The translations under genes and the position numbers were made by a program. Shown here in pieces: positions 1 to 12,800 of a stretch of DNA of 64,000 nt; the stretch's first letter is position 1, and each line of letters begins with the position of its first letter. The notes beneath the pieces are model-generated. The model saw only the letters and a list, made by a program, of their open reading frames with translations, searched no databases and had not been told where the DNA came from. This DNA comes from Agelas oroides (Eukaryota; Porifera; Demospongiae; Agelasida; Agelasidae): the NCBI GenBank assembly GCA_949130485.1, contig OX422205.1, positions 4,136,415 through 4,200,414 on the forward strand, read 5' to 3'.

Positions 1-794
1 GAAATGTGACTTTATGCCATCAACCTTTCAAGTTTGATTTGAAATGATAGAAGTGATAGGTTTCCAATTGAAAAAGAATGTATTTATTGCATACACGTGT
101 CTGTTAATTTCTACTCCCTCACAAACACTAGTAACTGGAGATTTGAAGGACAGTTATGACTTGTTAGTGGTACTCTCCTGATAATACGCCCACCCTCAAC
201 ATTAACCCTATCCCCTTGGTGGAGACAGTTATTGTATAGAGTCAGTACTGTGTGAAAGTGCGCCCACCTTACCAAACTAATAGTAGCGTGCACAAGCTTT
301 TGAAAACCTGCTAAGTATCAAACAGTCTACAGTGCTCTGGCAGTGTCTCCAAGAATCTTGTCCAAGAATATTCAATCAAGGTTCATTTAATATAGGAAGC
401 AATTCAAGATGTCGTGAGATGATAATAGAGGAAAGTGAAAAGCCGGCAGTCACCAAGAATCAAACCCAGGACACCTGGCTTGTGCAGCCAGTGTTTTGCC
501 ACTTAGCTACGACAACCAGACAACCACCAGCCCTCACATTCTTCTATATTATACATACTATGGTACTGAATGCCTCAGTCACACATCCAACAGCTATTCT
601 ATTTTTAGCTACTCTATTTTTGTCTCATAACATTTCCCTGAGACAATATTATATTCTAAGCAAGCAGTAATTAAGAAACTGGCTGTCTTAGTTCTGCTGT
701 CCTCAGATGGACTTTGTAAGCCATAGCCAGGCAGGCCTTCACCTGAACTATGCAGCTAGTTGGCTTGTGTTGTTTGGCTCATTGTATTGGGTGA

Positions 795-796
<2 letters not shown>
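1..796. other. No gene recognised; decayed repeat sequence
   Basis: Short open frames only. The pair gataatacgcccaccctcaa / gtgcgcccacctt at 180-270 may be a remnant of a dispersed element also seen near 6050-6150. Upstream G-alpha exons, if any, are not in this stretch. Confidence 0.5.

Positions 797-880
<84 letters not shown>
797..880. repeat. (TA)n followed by poly(T)
   Basis: About 54 bp of TA followed by about 30 T. Read on the minus strand it is a poly(A) tail plus microsatellite at the 3' end of the LINE at 962-2647. Confidence 0.85.
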
Positions 881-961
881 CTCTATAATAAATTTATGCA
901 ATATGCAAAGGGTACAACAGTAGCAGTAAGCTAATAAAAGATGCACCCATATTACAAGTAT

Positions 962-2647
962 TTAACTAATATAATAAAGATGAGTATTTAACTGTGACTT
1001 AAAGGAAGTGAATGAATGTGCATTAGTAATACTATTAGGTAATGAGTTCCAAAGTGAAATAGAATGTGGAACAAATGAGTACAAGAAACTATTGGTATGT
1101 GCATAAGGTTGAATAAAACTATTACTATTTACATGTGCCCTAGTACTACGACGTACAAAAACAGGAGGGAAAACAAGGAGGTCATATACAATTTTATACA
1201 TGGTAGTAAGTTTGAGATACAGCCTATGATCATTTAATGTGGGTACTTCAAAGTTTGACAGAAGCTCATTGTAGTTCAAGTCCCATTGCTTAGCACATAT
1301 TCTCAGTCCAAATTTTTGCACCCTCTCAAGTTGGTTTATGTCTTTTTGAAGATGTGGATCCCAAACCTGACTCCCATACTCAAGATGGGGCCTTACCAGT
1401 GACAAATATAGTTGCAGAAGGGCATGCGGCTCGGTGTCATGGGAGAATTTCCGGTAGAGTAAGCCTAAAATTTTTCTAGCTTTGCTACATATTGAGTCAA
1501 TATGATGTGACCATGTAAGGTCAGAGGAGATGAGTAGCCCAAGGTATTTGTAGGAATCCACCATATGAAGAGGTATACCATTAATTAGTATTGCAGGGGG
1601 ATGCATTGGTCTTGGTCTCTTCTTGCGTGTGATCAACATATATTTGCATTTGGTGGTGTTGAAGCAGAGATGGTTCTCGTTCACCCAGTTGTTGACTGCA
1701 TCAACGTCATTTTGGAGGATATTAAAATCCTCAGGGCTGCTAATTCTTCTGTATAGTAACATGTCATCAGCATAGAGCACTAGTTTGCTTCCCTCAGACA
1801 ATGGAATCCTGGTAACACCATCAATATAGATTAGAAATAAAAGAGGACCAAGTACCGATCCCTGCGGCACGCCCGAGATCACTGGGATGGTCCCTGATTC
1901 CTCTCCTCCAACCACAACCTTTTGTTGCCTGTTCATAAGATAGCTGCACAACCACTGAAGAATGAATGGATTTAGGTTTAATTGCACAAGTTTTTCCATG
2001 AGAGATTGGTGGGGAACCGTATCAAATGCCTTTTTAAGGTCTAGAAACACTGAGCAGATATCCCTACCTGCCTCCATTTCCTCCAACCAATCGTAGGTGG
2101 TGGACAACAATGCACTGACAGTAGACTTTGCAGACTGGAAACCCCACTGGGTATTAGCAAGAGGATGGTTATCTGACAAGTGATTTGTAATCAATTGATG
2201 GAAATGGCGTTCTAGTAGCTTACTTGTCACTGACAGTAGTGAGATTGGCCTGTAATTAGATGGACTTTCGTGTTCACTGCCTTTGGGGATGGGTACAACC
2301 GAAGAAAGTTTCCATGCCTCCGGGAATCTACTACTTTGAATAGAGAGATTCAATAGCTTTGTCAGGGATGGAGTAATGCTATGGGCAGTGTTTTTCAACA
2401 TTCGTGCAGATATTCCGTCTGGACCATTAGCTTTGGTGGTATTCAAAGAATTCAACATATAGAAAACTTCATCTTCTGTACAAAGTATGTCTTGAGGACA
2501 TTCACCAGTGGTTTGGATGTTGCAATAGTCCCCATTAGCCAGGGGCGGTTTAGCCATATTAAAGCATTCAGAGAAGTATTGATTGAGCATGTTGGCCTTC
2601 TCAGAGTCTTCGTTAGCTGCATATATAAAACTCAAGTGCAAAGTCAC
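962..2647 (-). mobile_element. 5'-truncated Jockey/CR1-type LINE reverse transcriptase
   Basis: An uninterrupted 561-codon frame holds a non-LTR RT: FLDLKKAFDTVPH, the SGVPQGSVLGPLLFLIYI finger/palm block and the catalytic YADD at YADDMLLYR, followed by the thumb and a C-terminal part with QLERVQKFGLRICAKQW. No endonuclease or ORF1 is present, which is typical of 5' truncation during insertion. Downstream on its own strand lies about 80 bp of 3' UTR, then poly(A) and (TA)n at 797-880. The frame is intact, so the insertion is fairly young. Confidence 0.88.
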
Positions 2648-3004
2648 CCTCCCTTTTGAGGGCTACTTCACTTTCTTAGTAGTGAGCATGGCTAGATAGA
2701 AAGCCACTAACATAATCACCAGCCTTGTACCTGTGAACCTACCATCTCTGAGCAACAAAGTAACTTTGGCGGTTCTGGGTGTCCCATTCTCACAGTACGG
2801 CTAAGGCAGTAGAGCCTGCAACATAGCCAGCCTCTCTCAAGTCCTGCTGTGTGAGCGCATGATACCTCAGATGGTGGCATGTTGTGTGGGTACCACATTT
2901 GCCACACTGGGCTAAGGACTAAGACTTGAGCATTGTGTCTGAGATCCAGTGCCAATATAGTACTTACCTCTAATGTCATGTGCAGAATGAGTACTACATT
3001 ACCT

Positions 3005-3280
3005 ACAAGACTTAAAAAACATTAAAAATGTAAAAGGATGTAGGGATGGCATGCCAAAAAGCATGCAAACAAGGTAGGGATGATATAATAGTGAAGGTAA
3101 ATTAACAAAGCCTCATCCCTGCATCTTTTTCACATTAGTTTGCAACTGTAATGTAAAAAGATGTAGGGATAGGGCTTTGTAAATTTACCTTCACTATTAT
3201 ATCATCCCTACCTTGTTTGCATGCTTTTTGGCATGCCATCCCTACATCCTTTTACATTTTTAATGTTTTTTAAGTCTTGT
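3005..3280. mobile_element. Foldback MITE with ~100-bp inverted arms
   Basis: The left arm (3005 to about 3107) is the near-perfect reverse complement of the right arm (about 3177-3280); the outer ends are acaagacttaaaaaacatta and its complement. A second, smaller palindrome around catccctgcatcttttt sits in the centre. Confidence 0.85.
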
Positions 3281-3776
3281 TTCTGTACTTTTTTGATGTT
3301 AATCTCAGTTACAGTTAGACCTAAGCCAATTTTTCTTTCAAAACTTGAAACGGGATTGACAATTTAGTAGTGGTTCCAAGCATATAATAACTTTGCCAGC
3401 TAGAATCTGATGAGGGCCAACCACTCTCCTGAGCTTCGCACGATAAACCGATCTCCTGAATGTGTGGCCTGACGACTGACCAGCTGCAGCACAGTTTACT
3501 AAAGCTGTGAGTAGCTACTTTATTTAGTGTAGCTATAAGTTAGCAGCTGAATGCAGCGCCTTACCTGTGTGGTGTTCATAAACCTTGCCCACTACTACGG
3601 GAAGAGACCGTGCCGGCCGTGCGCGTGGTCCACTCGCGATTTCGCTCGTACACTAGCCTCGTTCCCAAACAATGTGCTCGTGGTATTTGGCCTGGGAACG
3701 AGACTACATGTGCGCATGCGTACAACATTAGAAAATGGCGTCCTTCGCAACGGACAGCAACCACAGAGTGTTGTGA

Positions 3777-3875
3777 ATGGCTTTTATCGACCAGGGTGAA
3801 TTTGAGACTATGAAGACGCTGAGTGGTTGGGAAGCTGCGCGCTGTGATGAGCATCCGTTTCGTGCTAAAATCAAG
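3777..3875 (+). CDS. Candidate first coding exon of the G-alpha gene
   Basis: An ATG at 3777 opens 33 codons that end at a strong donor (AAG|GTGAGTG) in phase 0, which fits the phase-0 start of the next exon at 5176. The peptide ([18 protein letters not shown]...) does not resemble any G-alpha N-terminus and has no P-loop or N-terminal myristoylation glycine. The local region is CpG-rich, like a promoter. It could be a true start, an alternative first exon, or chance. Confidence 0.4.
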
Positions 3876-6800
3876 GTGAGTGCTTGAACCGTTTTTGAGT
3901 TATCGTTGTTTGAACAAAAGTCGTAACAAGAAAGAAAGAATACTATCGCACACTTTTGCGTTTAGCTGTCTTCCGCGTGGCTTTTGGCCACTTATATGAG
4001 TCTTGCTGATCACAAAGGCACTCAAAGAGGAAACCTGGATGCTTAAATAAACTTTTTGCGTGTTTGTGGTGAAGTTATACGGCTTTTGCTTAAGTACTGC
4101 ATATATTGCGCGTCGGCGCCATCCCTACATAGAGAGTCTACCGACTCTCTGATAGCTGCACTTCATGAACAGGACACTCAGAAATATCAGAAGCTACTTC
4201 AATGTGAACATGCCACAAACTAGTCATTTCCTTTCTGCTCAAGACTGACTACCTCAACATTTTGTTTTTTTACATCACAAGGACCGTACCTGCGACATTG
4301 TCCTCGTGCTCATAAATTAACTGCATCAAGCTATAGCTACAAAACACATCATTGCATGAAGTTGAAGGCAACCATCTTGGTGCCCTTTGGTACCCCTAGT
4401 TTGGTACTGTGGCGGTTGAACTTCTTATTAGGACCCAAGCCAATTTATCTGTGCAGAAAATGTCTATTATGTAATTTATTTCAGCTGTGTGGAGTCTTGT
4501 TGTCTGTACATTGTCTGGTCTTCTAGAACATTCTTTGACACTCCCTATATATTTCTGGACATCTTTTACTGTATAGGGTCAGTCACAATTCCAGTCTTGA
4601 ATCTCGGTCACTGTGAACCACTAGTTATTGCTACCTGTGCTTGTTGGTGTTGCATGCCGGTGTCTGAAATCCCCAAGAACAACAGTACTGTACGACAAAT
4701 GTAGTTATCAAAGTAATACTTTGATCTACCCATGCAACATGCCACAACAGCGCAATTGGTCTGCCAAAATTAGCTGCGTTTGATAAATTAAGTTACTTAG
4801 TAGCCATCATCCCTAGCCATCATCCCTAGCCATCATCCCTAGTCATCATCCCTAGCCATCATCCCTATCCTCATTGATGAGCTCTTAGACCCTCCATTCT
4901 CTCAATAATGAGGAAAGAGAAACCTGTTACCATGGTGATGGCTACCAAGTATATTGCAGTACTACTATGTTCTGAAGCTCCTTGTAGGCAGGAACAAATT
5001 TGACATAAGCTTTGGAGGGAGAGAAGGAAAATTCTACAGGACTCAGTTCTCAACTGGATCCCTGTGGATTTTCTTTCTCTCTAAGTAACTCTGCAGTTTC
5101 TGTGGTGGACTAGATCAGTTTTGTGAGCATCTTAGTGTGTGTTCATAATCGTGGTAATCTTTATTTCCTCCATAGGAGTTCTTTGAGCAAGTGGAGGAGT
5201 TATGGAGAGACCCAGGTGTTCAGGCATGCTACGAGCGGTCAAATGAGTACCAGCTCATAGACTGTGCATCTTAGTGAGTACATGTATCTCTAGGTTGTCT
5301 ATACATCTAGTTTGGGATGTATATGTGTGATTGGGGCGAGCCTGAGTGAGCCCCACGCTAGCAGGGCTGCATTGCACACGCATGTGTGTATGTATGTATG
5401 CTTGGACCAACCGCTTACCGTAAATTGTAAATGAGCACATTCAAATATTTGACGAAGACTGTATACCCACGTGTACATGTAGGTGCTACTGTAGATGTTA
5501 GCATCGGTGTGAATGGAACCCCAGGGAGCAAAGATGACTCAAGTTGAATGCATTCGCAGCAACTTACTTCCAGATAAGTCTATGCTCTAAGTCGGATGGC
5601 TGCATGACAAGGCCAGCTGCGAGTCATGTTTCAAGTAAGCACCATGCATGAACTACCAGGTCGACCGCTCACACACATCTGGAATTCCCCTGCATGCTAG
5701 CTCACAGTCTGGGCACAAGACTAACTCACCGTTAGAGTGTGAAGCTTTAATAGCTCATGCCTGTGTAGCCATAGTGACTGATCCAGCTGGACAATAGCTG
5801 CAAGTCAACATGTGTGGTCACGTGGACTTTCGAAATTTGAGGAGTGGCATATGTATAAATGTTCAGAATGCGTTTTTTGAATGTGCAATACCTTTGCGGT
5901 GCAGCTTTACTGCAAATTGGGAGGCTTCTTTTGAGAATGAGACGGTTAGTTTCAAAGATGCAGAAAGCCTTGCATGTACGTATGTATGTATGTATGTATG
6001 TATGTATGTATGTATGGATGGATGGATGTGGTATGTACTGTAATCTCTCGAAAATACACCCATGGGCGATGAACTTAAGTAGCTCCACAAAGAGGGGGTG
6101 GGCGTATTTTTGAGAGTTGTGATATTTCCCTCAAAAATACGCCTACCTCACATGCAGTTAGTCTGGCCCTAGTTATGTACACATGCAGTGATTCTGCAAT
6201 GCCTCTTTTGTCATGCGCTTGATTATAAGTTTCTGGGGCTTTGCTTTGGTACTCCACAGAGCTTCATTTAGGTCTGCTAAGGCTTTGTTGATGCCTTTTG
6301 GAGCTTCACTTGTGGCAGAGATGCAATAGAAATAGTTTTCAAAATAGAATACACTTTTTAAAGATGTGTACTGTCGGGAGACAGTAGAGGGGGAGAGAGG
6401 GAGGCGGTAGGCTCCATTGGAGGTTGTCTCGTCACAGATAACTGACATAACTGTGGATACAGATCACCCATTACTAAGATGTCACAATCTGAACTGCACA
6501 TACATGGGCATTGTGTTGACTTTAGCAATGACTTACATGATATCTCTGAGGAGCTATTCTTTCACAGAGCAAATACTGCAGTTGAGCAGATATTCAAGCC
6601 AATGTTGATTACATTGTCTTTTACTGCAAGATAACCTGTTACAACTGTCATGCTAGCTAATGACTGGCAGACAAAAAATAAGGAGATACGTTACTGACAC
6701 TTTCATACCATACCACTGGGAGATACGCTACTGACACTTTCATACCATACCACTGGGAGATACGCTACTGACACTTTCATACCATACCACTGGGAGATAC

Positions 6801-9800
6801 GCTACTGACACTTTCATACCATACCACTGGGAGATACGCTACTGACACTTTCATACCATACCACTGGGAGATACGCTACTGACACTTTCATACCATACCA
6901 CTGGGAGATACGCTACTGACACTTTCATACCGTAAGGCTTCCTAAGTCCACAAAACAAGCCTCAAAACTAAGTTGGTAGCCACCATGACCACAAAGCGTT
7001 ACCAGTTTTGTTTCGTCCACTTGGGGTTCGTTGGGGCTTCTCCACGCTGGCTCATTCCCGGACTAGCTATTGCTGTCATCGACCCATTCCAATTGTCGCA
7101 ATGCTGAGTGGTTTAGAATGCACATAAAGATATATACATTCCTGCGTAACTCCAGGCAAATAAAGTTACCTGTACTTGATGCCCACGGGATACAAATTAC
7201 AAGGCTTTATCTAATAATGCACTTTATTATCCAGTTCATATTTCTACAACAGTATTTTCCTATTCCCGTGCCGTGCAATATCACACGATATTGCACGGGT
7301 GTTATTGCATGGGTAGTTATTGCACGGGCCCTGAGGCTATATACGCGCAATATCCTAGCAACCAAGGTGTGCTTTAATTAGAACCAGTGCATTCGAATGG
7401 CGAGTTACTCGGTACTTCGTGTGAGAAGAGACACGACGCTGTTGTGGTAATGGATCTTTATTACACTCGTTAGCGTGCAATATCACGAGTTATTGCACGA
7501 GTGGGCGTGGTATTTTCACGAGCCGAACTCGCGTGTAATAAGGTATATGTATTACATAGCAACCACATAGGAACGACACTTTCTTACCATTTTAATCACA
7601 AAGTTAAGATGACTTACAAACTTCTGACTATGTCTCCTTTACCATGGTAGTGAGGGTAACCAAGAGAAGAATCTTGGGCTACATTTGCTGTAGCCTAAAA
7701 GTCAGTTATGCCATGCAGGCTTCCTATTCATTTATCCTTGGAAATATTGTATGGTGTATGCGTAGGTACTGCTGTGATGTACTGGTTTATTATGTGCTGT
7801 GTTTGTGTCTTCAGCTTTTTGGACACTGAGAAACTAAGACAAATAGCCAGACCCGACTACAAGCCATCGAACCAGGTACATGTGCAGTTATGTTGAGTAT
7901 TGAGTACACAGTGTGGCTGCTAGTGTCAACAGTAGCTTATAATCTTGCCTGTCACCAAGAGCGGATGATGACATCATTTAAATTGCAGAGGAAGAAGAAG
8001 AGTGGGAAACTAGGCCTGTTTCAAATTCTTGGCAGTTACACACTCTTCTTTCTCTCTCTGCAGTAATCATCATGCACTACCCACCTTAGTAGGCAGGGTG
8101 ATTGTAAGCAGCGGAAAGTGGGCCCTTTGATAGCCCATGTAGAATCAAAGATTGTTCTGTTCCATATTTTATTACTGTCTTCCGTATTTTGACCACATTG
8201 CTGTGTTCAAAGTGCCGTATTGCTAACTTACGTTAAGGTGGGGCTAATATACACTTTGTAGACACATCAGATATTTATGCGTCTACAAAGTGTGTGTGAG
8301 CTCCGCCTTTAAGGGAAGTTCAGCAATACCAGCACAGTGATGCAATCAAAATATGCTACAGAACGATCTTCGGTTTCTATGTCGGACTATCACATCTTTA
8401 GTACAGACATATATACACCTGTTTAGCTGGTTTATGGCTGCTGTATGTGTGTACCTGTTGGCAGGTTTATACACATACACATTGTGTGTTTATGCTTTAT
8501 TCTGTTTGCACAGGACATCTTGCGGTGCAGAGTATTAACATCTGGGATCTTTGAAACCAAGTTTGTAGTGGAGAAAGTACACTTTCAGTAAGTTGAGATA
8601 ATCTGGGCAGGCCTGTTTGCGACAGTTACTTGATTGGTAAGCCTTATCCGAACAAAATCTACATCAGGTTGCATGCATCCCACTGTTCCACTCTCAACAT
8701 TGCGTGTATGTTTCCTTCTGTAGTATGTTTGATGTTCCACTCTCAGCATTGCGTGTGTGTTTCCTTCTGTAGTATGTTTGATGTTGGTGGACAGCGAATT
8801 GAAAGGAGAAAGTGGATACAATGTTTTAACGGTTTGTGGAATTGTTTGTGCCATATCTTGTAACGTAGCTACCATAGTGCTACAAATGTATGTGAGTGTG
8901 AAATCACAGTCTCACATTGAAATCAAAGATTACAGTGGAACCTCGCTCTACGGATACACTCACATGCAAGATTGTCCACCACCACTGATTGATTCAACAA
9001 CTGGACATTATACAGTTGAAGTGTATGAGTTTAACGTTAGTTACCATACCCACATGCGTGCTCTTTACGGCAAAGAGGATGACAAGCTAGGAGGGCTAGC
9101 TAGACAGTTAACTTACTGTGTGACAGAGAAAATACACAAGGAGACTTGTGCACTAGCAGCTGAGCGATACACTTCTCGTTAGTAAGTTCTCATAACTGCC
9201 ATTACTATGACAGTATAAGGCAACCTAGTCTTGCATGGCCAGACCCAACCCAAGCTTTGGCCACGCGAGACTAAGGCAGGCCAGCATCATTGTAGGGAGA
9301 CGCCTCAACGAAGGCAAGATTGCTGGCTCCTCAATTTTTCTCCGCACGCTAGACCACACTGTCTTCCCACTGACACTGCACTTACTGTCACAAAAGACCA
9401 ACTAGCTGTTTCCATATCTGCGTGAGGCATGATGTGCCTGCGTATACCTAGTATATGTGCCAAATGAGGTCTGGGGACGAGACTTGCACCACTGTGGCTG
9501 AGGTGCTGGATTACTTGTCAATTTTTGCACACAGATACTGACTTGTATAATACACGTAAATATAGAATACAGTACAAAGTTTTATGTACCCAATTAACCT
9601 TTACAGCATTATAATCACATGAATACTATTGTAACACTAGCTTTCACATTATAGTGTATATATACATGTTTATGAGGTTGCACTTCCTTGCAGATGTGAC
9701 AGCCATCATATTTATTGTTGCCTGTAGCAGTTTCAATATGGTCATCAGAGAAGACGGAGAAACAGTAAGCAAGCACATGTGATACGTAGTGTCAGGTTTC

Positions 9801-12800
9801 AAAACATTACACTGCAGAGAAACTTCAGTTGTACAATTTGTACAGTTGTGCCTCATTATACCTGCCGGAATAAGTGGAGGCAGTGTGCCTCATTATACCT
9901 GCCGGAATAAGTGGAGGCAATGTGCCTCATTGTACCTGCCGGAATAAGTGGAGGCAATGTGCCTCATTGTACCTGCCGGAATAAGTGGAGGCAATGTGCC
10001 TCATTATGCCTGCCGGAATAAGTGGAGGCAATGTGCCTCATTATGCCTGCCGGAATAAGTGGAGGCAGTGTGCCTCATTATGCCTGCCAGAATAAGTGGA
10101 GGCAGTGTGCCTCATTATACCTGCCAGAATAAGTGGAGGCAGTGTGCCTCATTATACCTGCCGGAATAAGTGGAGGCAATGTGCCTCATTATGCCTGCCG
10201 GAATAAGTGGAGGCAGTGTGCCTCATTATACCTGCCGGAATAAGTGGAGGCAATGTGCACTTCATAAGAGATGGAACTGGGTGCGGCCTCTACAGTTTTG
10301 GTTATGCTTTTAGGATTCATGTTGAGGGTCCTAGGAGTTTAAAGCGGCAATCCAGCCATAGTTCTGGATTCTACATAGGTGACACAAGGCTCCATTTGTG
10401 CATGCAGGATAACAGAACACAGGAGCCTCTTCAAGATATACATTTGTGTTGTTCATAAACACCACATACACAATGGTACATAGGTGGTACAGTCTTCCAT
10501 CTGTGCATGTGGGGACAGAGATACATATGTATTGCTTATGAATACCACAGTACATAGGTGGTATAATGTTCCATCTGTGCATGTGGGGACAGAGATACAT
10601 CTGTATTGCTTATGAATACCACAGTACATAGGTGGTATAATGTTCCATCTGTGCATGTGGGGACGCCGAGTTTATTTAGTGGTAACCTCAGCTTTGAAAC
10701 ATCATGAGTGTGGATGTGAGGACATAGCAATGAGTGATGCTCTACGTGGCTTCGTACCGTTTCAAGTGTACCTTTTCCCCCTCACCACCTGGGTATCATG
10801 CTTGACTGGGTGTGCTGGCCCAATGTCTGGGCATAATGCGGAGGTTAGCATACCAGGGCAGAGCCTCCTAAACAGGCCCTACCCCCCTGAGCTATAATCA
10901 TCCTGATTGGGTGGCGAGAGTGAAGAGCAAAATGGAGCTACATTTGCACTCTGTTACCGCTGCCTTCTGACTGTGGTGTGTGCAAATGTTGGGACAACTA
11001 ATGGGCTTTGATGGCACCAAAGATTAGTTTAACACAGCCATATAGAAGGTATAACCAACGGATCACTTTTCTGCCCGCCTTTCAGAATCGGTTGAGAGAG
11101 TCACTGGACTTATTTGAGAGCATCTGGAACAACCGGTGGTTGCGGACAGTGTCAATCATCCTCTTTCTGAACAAGCAGGACATCCTCAAGCAAAAGGTGG
11201 AGCAGGGGAAGGTCATTGAGCGCTATTTCCCCGAGTTTGCCTCCTACCGACCACCCCAAGACGCAAATGGTATGTTTGTCTATGTAGTTGTAGACAAGCT
11301 GCTGTTCCCAGTGGTGCTGAATATCATATTACCCTGAGCAGAAAGCTGCAAGTGAACAGATGAACCAGTAACCTGGTTCCCAAGCCTCTGCAGCGTTTAA
11401 AATTTGCACAATTTTTGTACTGCATGCAAGTGACAAATGCTGCTGATAAAGCTATGAACCAGTACATGTGAACTGTACCAGATGTTGTGGTGCCTGAAAT
11501 GCATCAGAATGATCGCTGCTATTTACATGTACTCAACAACAATACAAACTTTGAAACACCATGTAGTGTGTTTTTGTTTTTATGGTGGAATCACGATCAG
11601 TTGTATTATAGAAAATGTTTCATGAGTTAAATTTTCGCGGCAAGCAAGTTTTAACCCGCGAAATTTAATCCGTTTCTGTCGACATTGTACTCACCAAGCA
11701 GAACATGCAGAAGTGTGCAAGTCTAAAGCCTGCCAGTGCATTTTTATAGGTATACTGATGTACCGGAGATTTGTCGGATGCCCACTGAGGAGTTTATTGT
11801 ACAGACCTCACTTCCTCAAGTTGTACAGTCTGAACACACTCGTTGGTGGCACAGACAGCAGCTGGCTTGACCAAGGAAGACAGTGAACCTTTCCGGATTT
11901 GGTAGCTGTCCTCGTGAAATAGCTTGAAAATATTGTAGCAACGACATGTTGTAGAACTACTAGAATGCAGGTGGATCTCAAACCTAGACAATTCATACAT
12001 ACGCATATTTTTCATGGGCTAAATTTTTGCAGATCCTACTCGAGCGCAAAAAACACCCGCTATACGGTAGACCTATATGCAAATTTTTCATACATAAGTC
12101 ACCACACAAATTTCGCATGGTGGGCAGTTATGTGGAGGATCTCATAAAAGCACTGTCAAAATTGGGGGGTGGGCGCTTGCACAGAAACGAGCAGTTGCTC
12201 AGTGGGGCAAACCTGAGCAAGCCCACAGTATGTGTCATCTGCTGTTAGTCTCATACTAAGATGCCCCTAAGGTGGGCTACCCCTGTAAGCAGGGGTCTTG
12301 GATATGAAAGTACACCTCATATGCTCTGCCTTATTCCCAGGCCCTGCCTGAACAATAGGAAAAACACACTTGCAAAAATTCCTGTATGTGCTGAGTCTGC
12401 AGTCTTTGTTTAGAGTAGACGAACCACGTTTATTTACTAGAAAATGTAGAGCATTGTGGGGGCGAGCCTGAGCAAGCAGCAAACGGGTTTGGCATAGGAT
12501 TTGTCATGAACAAGTAGGTATCTTGATAAGTCTTCACCAGAGATAGCTAGGTACCACATATGCCAGCAGCCAGGACAGCTACTGTCAATGTTGCTACATA
12601 TGCATGGACTAAGCTTTATACTAAGGTCATCAGCTGAATTATTGGTGTTCATAAGTGCCGTTTATGCATGGCCCTTGGAGCAACCTCAACCACCATCGTG
12701 ATTGAAATTTGTACTGCCTGTCGGCAGCCTGCCGTTAATGATCTGTAGTGGCAAGGAGTAAGTTGCCATGCGTGCTTCAACTAAGTCGTCTCCACTCCGG

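Noticed and set aside
6681-6938. Regular 37-bp repeats reminiscent of a CRISPR array
   Set aside because: Units are head-to-tail with no variable spacers, in a eukaryotic intron.
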